In this document: positions 1-6,890 of the stretch, piece after piece
How the letters are laid out: every line of letters starts with the position of its first letter
How positions within the stretch are numbered: the stretch's first letter is position 1
Assembly: GCA_947573465.1 (NCBI GenBank)
Contig: CANPET010000085.1
Span: forward strand, 1 to 6,890
From: an uncultured Eubacterium sp.
GTDB taxonomy: Bacteria > Bacillota > Clostridia > Lachnospirales > Lachnospiraceae
Direction: 5' to 3'
Length of the DNA stretch: 6,890 nt
The notes under the pieces: model-generated
The model's input: only the letters and a program-made list of their open reading frames with translations
Told to the model about the DNA's origin: nothing
The model's database searches: none
Translations under genes and position numbers: made by a program

Positions 1-2439
1 ATCTCCAGGTTTATAAAGAATAAGCAGTACAGATTTCAGGATTTTGCTGTGATTGCCGGAGATATTGAGGGATACCATAAATACATTAAACAGGCGTTTA
101 TGAAATATGAGATTCCTTGTTTTATTGACCATAAAGAAGATGTACTATCCAATAAATATGTAGATGGATTATTGGCAGCACTGGATGTAATAGAAAAAGA
201 TTTTTCACACCAGTCAGTGATGCGTTTTGTTCGTTTAAAGTTTATGGACTTGGATGAAAAGGAATGTGATATATTTGAAAACTATATTTTAAAGTCTAAT
301 AGAAGAGGATATAAAAGTTATACAAGAGAGTGGGAAAAAGTCTATAAGTTTATGGAAGAAGATGACCATCTTGTAATTGTAAATAAAGTCAGAGCAGAAA
401 TCGCCAGAGGCTTTCAACAATTAAGAGATGTTCTGGTAAATAAAAAATCAACGATATTAGATAAAACAAAAGCACTTTATTTGTTTATGAATCAGCATAA
501 TATTCAGGAAAAAATAAACAAGGATATTATGTATTTTAGAGCAAATAAACTGACAGCATTAGAAAAGGAATATCATCAGATATCAGAGGCTATCATCAAT
601 GTTTTTGATCGACTGGTTTCTTTGATGGGAGATGAGGTTGTATCTAATAAAGAATATATGGATATTTTGCAGGCAGGTTTCTCCGAAATTAAGATCGGAA
701 TCATACCACCGGGGATTGATACTGTTATAGTGGGAAATATTGAGAGAACCAGACTTAAGGATACAAAAAAAGTATTGTTCTTTGTAGGAATGAATGATGG
801 AATTGTGCCAAATACCAGCGCAGGTGGTGGAATTATTACAGACAGTGAGCGTGATATATTAAGTACAAAAGATTTTGAATTGGCGCCTACCAGCAGAGAT
901 AATATTTTTAAGCAGAGAATATATTTATATTCTCTTTTTGCCAAGCCATTAGAACAGATTGTACTTTGTTACAGTCAGACAGGGTCAGATGGTGCAACTC
1001 TTAGAAAATCCTATATTATCGGAACGTTAATGAATATGTTTGAGAATTTGAAGGAAGAGCGTGTGGATCAGATAGAGATGGCGCCAGAGCATATTACAAA
1101 TAAAAGAGTGGCACTGGAATATGTATCAGAAAACATGAATGCTTTTCGAAATTTTTCTGCCCTCCAAAATGGTTCGCAAAGTGACTTGTTCACTTATTTA
1201 AGTAATATTTTATATTCCAGTGAAGATACGGAAAAATTTATGAAACTGATTGTAGATGCAGGATTTTATAATAACAAAAAAGAGCATTTGCTTGATGTAC
1301 TGGCGAGAAAACTATATGGTCTTCCGGGAAATGTAGGTATTACAAGGTTGGAAGGATATGCAAAGTGTGCATATTCACAGTTTTTGTCTTATGGATTAAA
1401 GTTACAGGAGAGAGAAAAGTTTTCCATTGCAGCATACGATATTGGAAATTTATATCATAAGTCTATCCAAAAGTTTTTTGAAATTGCCAGAAGTGAAAAA
1501 GTAGACTGGAAGAAGATTACAGACGAAAAAAATCATCAGATGATTTCATTGGCAGTGGATAAAGTCTTAAAGGACTATGACAATGAGGCGTTGGAAGGTT
1601 CAGCTAGAAATTCATTTATTACAAGTCAGGTCAGAGAAATTGCAACCAAAACAGTGAAGGTATTGGTAAATCATATTCGTTCAGGAAAGTTTGAACCGGC
1701 AGAATATGAGATACCGTTGGAGCATGGTATCGTTGACAGAATTGATACTTATGAGACAGATGATAAGTTATATGTAAAGGTTATTGATTATAAATCCGGA
1801 AAGGTGACTTTTGATATTACAAAAGCATATCATGGCACACAGATGCAGTTGCTGGTTTACATGAATGATGCTGTAAATTATGAGCAAAAGAGTCACGAGA
1901 AAGAAGTGCTGCCGGCTGCAGGATTATATTTTAATATTAAGGACCCATTTGTTCAGATGGACAACATTAGTAATATTGTAGAAGATTATAGAACAACACA
2001 TCCAGAGGATGATAGAACCGACGAGCAGATTTTGGATGAATTGATTTTTGAGAAACAGCTGCCGGAGTTTCAGATGTCAGGAATTGTAAATACAGAGGAA
2101 CAGGTAGTTACTGCTGTAGATGAAGTTTTGGAACAGGGAAATAAATCTCAGATTGTAAAATTAACGAAAAAGAAAGATGGAGATCCGGATTCTCATAGTC
2201 AGGCACTGGATCAGGAAACATATTTGAAATTGATTCAATATGTTTCAGGGAAAGCAGACGAGATGAAAGAACAATTATTCCAGGGAAATATTCATTTGAA
2301 CCCTGTGGAAGAGGCTTGTACATATTGTGCATACAAGGGCATCTGTAAGTTTGATAAATCTTTGGGGGATAAGTACAGAGAACTGGAAAAAGTAACTTAC
2401 AAAGATATAGGGGAATTATTACAGGAGAAACACGACTAA
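1..2439 (+). CDS. addB: AddB subunit of AddAB helicase-nuclease (5' end cut off by window)
   Basis: AddB partners AddA in cytoplasmic double-strand-break resection and recombination; the family supplies the second nuclease and the Chi-scanning subunit. The reading frame is open from base 1, so the GTG at 49 is internal and not a start. 812 codons are visible against roughly 1,150 in the family, so about 340 N-terminal residues, including the Walker A region, lie upstream. Numbering by visible codons: a degenerate UvrD-like C-terminal helicase domain has IVGNIERTR at 243-251 and FVGMNDGIVP at 261-270. The C-terminal RecB-type nuclease has H486, GIVDRID (D579), VIDYKSG (D596, K598) and QMQLLVY (614-620), so the active site looks intact. 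C456 together with C773, C776 and C782 (C-x2-C-x5-C) matches the AddB 4Fe-4S cluster that staples the nuclease domain. The gene ends with TAA at 2437, 65 nt before addA, in the usual Firmicute order. No frameshift is seen. Confidence 0.96.
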   Translation: MSRFIKNKQYRFQDFAVIAGDIEGYHKYIKQAFMKYEIPCFIDHKEDVLSNKYVDGLLAALDVIEKDFSHQSVMRFVRLKFMDLDEKECDIFENYILKSNRRGYKSYTREWEKVYKFMEEDDHLVIVNKVRAEIARGFQQLRDVLVNKKSTILDKTKALYLFMNQHNIQEKINKDIMYFRANKLTALEKEYHQISEAIINVFDRLVSLMGDEVVSNKEYMDILQAGFSEIKIGIIPPGIDTVIVGNIERTRLKDTKKVLFFVGMNDGIVPNTSAGGGIITDSERDILSTKDFELAPTSRDNIFKQRIYLYSLFAKPLEQIVLCYSQTGSDGATLRKSYIIGTLMNMFENLKEERVDQIEMAPEHITNKRVALEYVSENMNAFRNFSALQNGSQSDLFTYLSNILYSSEDTEKFMKLIVDAGFYNNKKEHLLDVLARKLYGLPGNVGITRLEGYAKCAYSQFLSYGLKLQEREKFSIAAYDIGNLYHKSIQKFFEIARSEKVDWKKITDEKNHQMISLAVDKVLKDYDNEALEGSARNSFITSQVREIATKTVKVLVNHIRSGKFEPAEYEIPLEHGIVDRIDTYETDDKLYVKVIDYKSGKVTFDITKAYHGTQMQLLVYMNDAVNYEQKSHEKEVLPAAGLYFNIKDPFVQMDNISNIVEDYRTTHPEDDRTDEQILDELIFEKQLPEFQMSGIVNTEEQVVTAVDEVLEQGNKSQIVKLTKKKDGDPDSHSQALDQETYLKLIQYVSGKADEMKEQLFQGNIHLNPVEEACTYCAYKGICKFDKSLGDKYRELEKVTYKDIGELLQEKHD

Positions 2440-2491
2440 TAAAGCGAGTAGAACGGGAAAGACTTGGACAAAGAGATACAACCTGTAAAAC

Positions 2492-2497
2492 GAGGAG
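2492..2497 (+). promoter_or_regulatory. Ribosome binding site of addA
   Basis: GAGGAG lies 7 nt before the ATG at 2505. A TAG in the addA frame at 2499-2501, between this site and the ATG, rules out any start further upstream and fixes the addA start. The 65-nt spacer after addB has no recognisable promoter or hairpin terminator, so translation of addA from an addBA transcript is likely. Confidence 0.75.
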
Positions 2498-2504
2498 ATA
2501 GGAA

Positions 2505-5500
2505 ATGAATTGGACGAAAAAACAGCTAGATGTAATTCATACCAGAAATCGAAATATATTAGTTTCAGCAGCAGCCGGCTCGGGAAAGACGGCTGTATTA
2601 GTTGAGCGCATTATTCAGATGATTACCGATGAAACGCTGGGTGTGAATGTGGATGAGTTGTTAGTTGTTACATTTACCAGAGCAGCAGCATCGGAAATGA
2701 AAGAGCGACTTCGAGACCGACTGGAGGAACTGCAAAGGGAGGAGGCAGATAGTAATACTGCAAATCAGCTGGCATTATTAAATAATGCCACCATTACCAC
2801 CATTGACAGTTTCTGTGCCAAGGTCGTGAAAGAGAATTTCGATAAAATTGATTTAGACCCGGGATATCGTCTGGCGGATGAAACAGAAATTGATTTGCTA
2901 AAAAATGATATTTTAGAGGAATTATTGGAAGAATATTACTTGTCTGATTCAGAGGAGTTTATAACTTTAGCAAAGAAATATTCCAGTGGAAAAGTCTATG
3001 ACAATATTTTTAATTTAGTAGACAGCATTTACAAAAAGGCAAAAGGTGAAGTGTCTCCAATGAGGTGGGTGAGAAATCTGGAAAAAAGTTATGACTTTTC
3101 CAGTGAAGAGGAGATGCTTCATAGCAAATTATACGAGAATGTATACAGGTTATGTTATGGGCAGATTGAAGATTGTAAAGAAAAGTTAGAGAAGGCGATA
3201 GCCATTGCAAATCAAGACAGTGACGTTGTTGATTTAGTAGATAACGCAGAAGAATTTATATCGGTCATTGATTGGTTGATGGAAAGCAATGATTATCAGC
3301 AGTTGCATCATGCAATCAATCATTGTAGTATGCCAGTCATGTCCAGAAAGAGAAAAGGTACACCAGAGATTAGACAGGCCGCTAAGGAAATGATTGTATC
3401 TGTTAGAGATTGCTTAAATAATTTGATAGAAACTTTTTTTGCAGAACCCATTCAGGACATGTATCAAAATGCAGTGAATTGTAGAGAATCTGTACATACT
3501 CTGGCAGAAATAACAATTCAGTTGATGGAGCGTTTTGCGAAAGAAAAACAGGATAAGAGAATTGCTGACTTTGATGACATTGCCCATATGGCGCTTAACA
3601 TCTTAAACGATATAGATGAAAAGGGAAATCCACATCCAACCAGCGTGGCAAGACAGATGGCAAAGTCCTACAAGGAGATTATGATTGATGAGTATCAGGA
3701 TAGTAACTTTGTGCAGGAGGCGATTTTAACCAGTGTGGCAAATGGTCAGGGAACCGGCAACATGTTTATGGTAGGTGACGTAAAGCAGAGTATTTATCGT
3801 TTCCGAAATGCCAAGCCTAAATTATTTTTAGATAAGTTTGACTCTTACGAAGAAAATTTGGAAGCAGATAACTGTAAAATTATATTGGATCAAAACTTCA
3901 GAAGTAGAAAAGAAGTCATTGACAGTGTAAATTTCCTATTTGAACATATTATGTCAAAGGAGCTTGGAGGAATCGATTATCGTGACGGTAATGGACTGAC
4001 ATTGGGAGCTGATTACACGGAAGTTCCAAAAGGACAGGACAATCGAACAGAATTTATTGCCATTGGAACAGACAAAAAGGAAATGGAGGCTGCCTTTGTA
4101 GCGTCCAAAATAAAAGAAATTACAGATCCGGTAAATGGTCTGAAAGTAGAAGGTAAAGATAAAACGATGAGACCAGCCCGTTATAAGGATATTGTCATAT
4201 TGATGCGTGGCATTAAAAGTAATGCAAATATTTATTTAGAGGCGTTGGCGAATGCAGGGATTCCCGCATATGCAGAATCAAAGAGTGGATATTTTGATTC
4301 CCTTGAAATTAAGACAATCATGGACATGCTGAACATTATTGATAATCCAAGACATGATATTCCACTGGTAGGCGTCATGTCCAGTGCTATGTTTGGATTT
4401 GGCGATGATGAACTGGCAATCATAAAGTCTGAAAACAGCTATATTTCCTTTTATGACAATGTAGTTGCTTACGCTGATAATGGAGAAGATGAGACATTAG
4501 TTTTAAAAGTAAAATCTTTTCTAGATACGCTTCAATATTTTAGAAATCTAGATTATAAAAATTCTGTTTATGATATTATTAATGAGATATTAGAGCGTAC
4601 TGGTTTTGGCTATTATGTAGCTGCATTAAGCAATGGAAAACGTAGATTTTTAAATATTGAAAACTTAAAAGAAAAAGCAATTAATTATGAAAAGTCCAGT
4701 TATCGTGGACTGTTCAATTTTGTGAGATATATTGAAAAAATTAAGGAATTAGATAAGGATGAAGGTGAGGCATCTTCGGTCAATGAAAATGACAATATTG
4801 TCCGAATATCAACCATTCATAAAAGTAAGGGACTACAATATCCGATTGTATTTTTATGTGATACCAATAGTACATTTCTATCGGATAAAGATGCTGTGAA
4901 TATTTCTGATGATGGACAGATAGGTCTGGATGCCATCTATCCGGATATGAAAATATCTGTGACACCAATGTATCGGAAATATATTAAAAATATCAATAGT
5001 GAAGAGGATAAAGCAGAATATCTAAGACTTCTTTATGTAGCATTAACGAGAGCAAAAGAAAAACTTTATATTACTGGCAAAGTTGGTCCGGACTTGGAGA
5101 AGTACAGGAAGGAATGCCAAAGTGCTCTCACAAATAACAGCACGGTTTTGCCTTACAGTGAATTAATGGGAAAATCTTCTTTGTTTCAATGGATGAGAAT
5201 GATTTTTCATAGAGAGAATCTTATTGTAAAATGTATTCAGGTAGAAGAGGATGAAATCGAAATAGAACAGGCAAGCGTTGTAGCAATGGATGAATTAAAG
5301 AAGATTGCTATGGAGCAGTGGGAAAATGCAGAGATTCCAAAAGATATTTATGACATCATTGTGTCAAACTTTAAATCTGTGTACCCATTTCAGGAAGATA
5401 TTCATTTGTGTTCCAAAGCCAGTGTCACAGAATTAAAAAAAGAAAGCATGGAAGATGAAGAAGCAGAGACTTCCTTTGAAAAAATATTTGATGTAGAGAA

Positions 5501-6086
5501 CAGTGACAATGCAATAGAACCGATTGTTCCTCAATTTATGCAGGAAGATAAAGATCAAGAGGAGATATTGATTGGGGCAGAACGTGGTACAGCGTATCAT
5601 AGAGTTTTTGAATTGTTAGATATGGAAATGGATTCTTTTACAGAAGAAACGGTTTCTGAAATGATTGAACAGCAAGTGGAAGATAAAAAGTTGTCAAAAG
5701 TACAGGCAGATTGCATTCATGCTTCTGATATTGTAAAATTTACCAGGTCAGATGTTTTCTCTAGAATGAAGGGGGCATATAATAGAGACGAATTATTCAG
5801 AGAACGTCAGTTTTTATTAGGTGTTCCTGCAGGGGAAATAAAGGATCATTCTAATTCAGAAGAGACAATGATTATTCAGGGGATTATTGATGTCTGTTTT
5901 ATAGAAAATGAGCAGTATGTAATTATGGATTATAAGACAGACAGAGTGCAGAATTTAGAAGAATTAAAGGAGCGTTATGCAAAACAGTTGGAATGTTACA
6001 AATTAGCTCTAAAAAAAATCACTGGAAAAGATGTGTCAGAAATGATTATCTATTCTGTACATTTAGGAGATGAAATTAGTATTTAA
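2505..6086 (+). CDS. addA: AddA, ATP-dependent helicase/nuclease subunit A, complete
   Basis: AddA is the UvrD/SF1A motor and 3'-strand nuclease of AddAB, which unwinds and trims broken DNA ends for RecA-dependent repair. At 1193 aa it is close to the usual length of about 1,200-1,240. Motifs in order: Q motif around Q7; Walker A AAAGSGKT 22-29; Ia VVTFTRAAASEMKERL 54-69; Ic TIDSFC 99-104; DFDD 355-358; Walker B IDEYQD 394-399; III VGDVKQSIYRFR 423-434; IV DQNFRSR 462-468; V STIHKSKGLQYP 769-780; VI EYLRLLYVALTRAKE 838-852. An acidic, probably flexible linker (about 980-1022) leads to the RecB-family nuclease: H1032, GIIDV (D1129), MDYKTD (D1142, K1144) and QLECY (1161-1165). All helicase and nuclease key residues are present, so the enzyme should be active. 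The start is fixed by an in-frame TAG six bases upstream and a good Shine-Dalgarno. It lies downstream of addB and is probably co-transcribed with it. Confidence 0.98.
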   Translation: MNWTKKQLDVIHTRNRNILVSAAAGSGKTAVLVERIIQMITDETLGVNVDELLVVTFTRAAASEMKERLRDRLEELQREEADSNTANQLALLNNATITTIDSFCAKVVKENFDKIDLDPGYRLADETEIDLLKNDILEELLEEYYLSDSEEFITLAKKYSSGKVYDNIFNLVDSIYKKAKGEVSPMRWVRNLEKSYDFSSEEEMLHSKLYENVYRLCYGQIEDCKEKLEKAIAIANQDSDVVDLVDNAEEFISVIDWLMESNDYQQLHHAINHCSMPVMSRKRKGTPEIRQAAKEMIVSVRDCLNNLIETFFAEPIQDMYQNAVNCRESVHTLAEITIQLMERFAKEKQDKRIADFDDIAHMALNILNDIDEKGNPHPTSVARQMAKSYKEIMIDEYQDSNFVQEAILTSVANGQGTGNMFMVGDVKQSIYRFRNAKPKLFLDKFDSYEENLEADNCKIILDQNFRSRKEVIDSVNFLFEHIMSKELGGIDYRDGNGLTLGADYTEVPKGQDNRTEFIAIGTDKKEMEAAFVASKIKEITDPVNGLKVEGKDKTMRPARYKDIVILMRGIKSNANIYLEALANAGIPAYAESKSGYFDSLEIKTIMDMLNIIDNPRHDIPLVGVMSSAMFGFGDDELAIIKSENSYISFYDNVVAYADNGEDETLVLKVKSFLDTLQYFRNLDYKNSVYDIINEILERTGFGYYVAALSNGKRRFLNIENLKEKAINYEKSSYRGLFNFVRYIEKIKELDKDEGEASSVNENDNIVRISTIHKSKGLQYPIVFLCDTNSTFLSDKDAVNISDDGQIGLDAIYPDMKISVTPMYRKYIKNINSEEDKAEYLRLLYVALTRAKEKLYITGKVGPDLEKYRKECQSALTNNSTVLPYSELMGKSSLFQWMRMIFHRENLIVKCIQVEEDEIEIEQASVVAMDELKKIAMEQWENAEIPKDIYDIIVSNFKSVYPFQEDIHLCSKASVTELKKESMEDEEAETSFEKIFDVENSDNAIEPIVPQFMQEDKDQEEILIGAERGTAYHRVFELLDMEMDSFTEETVSEMIEQQVEDKKLSKVQADCIHASDIVKFTRSDVFSRMKGAYNRDELFRERQFLLGVPAGEIKDHSNSEETMIIQGIIDVCFIENEQYVIMDYKTDRVQNLEELKERYAKQLECYKLALKKITGKDVSEMIIYSVHLGDEISI

Positions 6087-6129
6087 GATGTCTTGTGGAA
6101 AGTGCTAGTAGGACATAGGAAGAAATGAC

Positions 6130-6135
6130 AGGAGG
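6130..6135 (+). promoter_or_regulatory. Strong Shine-Dalgarno of the S66 peptidase gene
   Basis: AGGAGG sits 5 nt before the ATG at 6141. A TGA in the same frame at 6126-6128 excludes any longer start, and the only codons between it and the ATG are CAG GAG GAA GAC. The short 54-nt gap after addA shows no clear promoter, which is consistent with read-through from addA. Confidence 0.8.
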
Positions 6136-6140
6136 AAGAC

Positions 6141-6890
6141 ATGATTATTCCAAAGTATATAAAAAGAGGAGATACAATAGGTGTTACAGCCACATCCAGT
6201 GGTATTGTTAATGAATTGAAACAAAAAAGGGTTGCAAATGCAACAGAGCAATTGAAGGAAAAGGGCTATAATGTGCTGTGTACAGATAATGTATTTCAGG
6301 CAGATTGGCGTGGCTGCAGTGATACTGGAAGAGAAAGAGCCAGACAGTTCAATGATTTAATATCAAATCAGGATGTGTCCTGTATAATTTCTGCTGCTGG
6401 TGGAGATTATTTGATGGAAATGTTAGACTATGTGGATTTTGAAAAGTTAAAAGCAAATCCTAAGTGGTTTCAAGGTTTTTCTGATAATACAGGCTTGGTT
6501 TATCCGATTGTAACAACCTGCGATGTTGCAGCAGTTTATGGTTGTCATATTGGTGATTTTGGAATGAATCCATGGCAGAGACCAGTGGAAGATGCATTAG
6601 GTGTGTTGGAAGGTAGTAAAAAGGTTCTTGAATCTTACGAGTTTTATGAGTCAGACCGTCACGAATATATTACAGGATATGAAGGTTATTGTAGTGACGA
6701 AAAGGTAAAATGGATAAATGCCAGAGGAGAGGATAAAATAGAAATAACTGGCAGACTGTTAGGTGGATGTCTGGATGTAATTGTCTTTCTTCTTGGCACT
6801 AGGTATGATGGCACAGAGCAGTTTATAAAGAAGTATGCTGACGATGGTATTATCTGGACATTGGAGAGTTTTAATATGGAAGATGTTGTT
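6141..6890 (+). CDS. Peptidase family S66 (LD-carboxypeptidase/MccF-like), 3' end cut off by window
   Basis: The frame is open from ATG 6141 to the window edge (250 codons), with no stop. Family S66 serine peptidases include LD-carboxypeptidase LdcA, which removes the terminal D-Ala from tetrapeptide muropeptides in cell-wall recycling, and MccF, which cleaves microcin C-type peptide nucleotides. Visible landmarks: an N-terminal IKRGDTIGVTATSS (7-20) typical of the family; SAAGGDYLMEMLDYVDF (84-100) at the place of the classical RGGYG loop; GFSDNT (112-117) with S114 as the expected nucleophile; YGCHIGDFGM (133-142); GRLLGGCLDV (204-213); and WTLES (239-243), with E242 the likely catalytic Glu. 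The catalytic His would lie beyond the window. The Ser-Glu spacing of about 128 is nearer to MccF (about 125) than to LdcA (about 100), so the MccF-like branch is favoured. No signal peptide or membrane segment is visible, so it should be cytoplasmic. The substrate cannot be told from this; no symbol is assigned. Confidence 0.88.
   Translation, partial: MIIPKYIKRGDTIGVTATSSGIVNELKQKRVANATEQLKEKGYNVLCTDNVFQADWRGCSDTGRERARQFNDLISNQDVSCIISAAGGDYLMEMLDYVDFEKLKANPKWFQGFSDNTGLVYPIVTTCDVAAVYGCHIGDFGMNPWQRPVEDALGVLEGSKKVLESYEFYESDRHEYITGYEGYCSDEKVKWINARGEDKIEITGRLLGGCLDVIVFLLGTRYDGTEQFIKKYADDGIIWTLESFNMEDVV

Noticed and set aside
49..51. GTG as a possible start of the first gene
   Set aside because: The frame is open upstream to base 1 and the upstream residues continue the AddB family sequence (KQYRFQDFAV before the conserved IEGYHKYI), so this is an internal Val codon.
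576..944. Open frame of 122 codons on the minus strand inside addB
   Set aside because: It lies wholly within the conserved helicase domain of addB, shows no recognisable domain, and is an antisense shadow of the real frame.
2464..2489. Promoter-like TTGGAC ... TGTAAA in the addB-addA gap
   Set aside because: The spacing is only 14 nt and both boxes match the consensus poorly. Co-transcription with addB is the simpler explanation.
3010..3210. Minus-strand open frames inside addA (this one, and others at 4232-4423 and 4780-4968)
   Set aside because: All overlap conserved addA sequence, are short (62-66 codons), and have no family resemblance. They are shadows of the coding strand.
6088..6116. 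Possible hairpin after addA: ATGTCTT pairing with AGGACAT (7 bp with one G-U) around a 15-nt loop
   Set aside because: The stem is short and AT-rich, the loop is long, and no run of T follows. It does not qualify as an intrinsic terminator and could easily arise by chance.
1..6890. Search for a novel defence, mobile or secondary-metabolite system, CRISPR repeats, att sites or RNA genes
   Set aside because: About 98% of the window is covered by three recognisable conserved genes on one strand. The two spacers (65 and 54 nt) contain nothing beyond ribosome binding sites, and no repeats or foreign-looking composition were noticed.

Overview
The window is an AT-rich, gene-dense, single-strand (+) stretch with three co-directional genes. 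First comes the 3' part of addB (cut by the left window edge), then a complete addA, then the 5' part of a serine peptidase family S66 gene (LD-carboxypeptidase/MccF-like, cut by the right edge). The gene order addB-addA, the AT-rich codon choice (many AGA, TTA and ATA codons), purine-rich Shine-Dalgarno sites and the protein sequences point to a low-GC Firmicute. A Clostridia/Lachnospiraceae-type gut anaerobe is most likely, but this is judged from recalled protein resemblance and not from a search.

Layout: 1-2439 addB (812 codons visible, N-terminus missing); 2440-2504 a 65-nt spacer with the addA ribosome binding site; 2505-6086 addA (1193 aa, complete); 6087-6140 a 54-nt spacer with a strong Shine-Dalgarno; 6141-6890 S66 peptidase (first 250 codons). 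No non-coding stretch exceeds about 65 bases. I see no RNA gene, mobile element, CRISPR array, repeat family or convincing promoter or terminator.

How the genes work together: AddA and AddB form the AddAB helicase-nuclease, the Firmicute counterpart of RecBCD. It resects double-strand breaks and prepares 3' single-stranded ends for RecA. AddA carries a full set of UvrD-type helicase motifs and an intact RecB-family nuclease site. AddB keeps a second intact nuclease site and the four cysteines of the family's iron-sulphur cluster. The S66 gene probably acts on cell-wall peptides or peptide conjugates; no functional link to DNA repair can be seen beyond its close spacing.

This is mostly a conserved housekeeping region. 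I found no evidence of an undescribed system. The only item mildly worth a second look is the divergent S66 peptidase and its position behind addBA.
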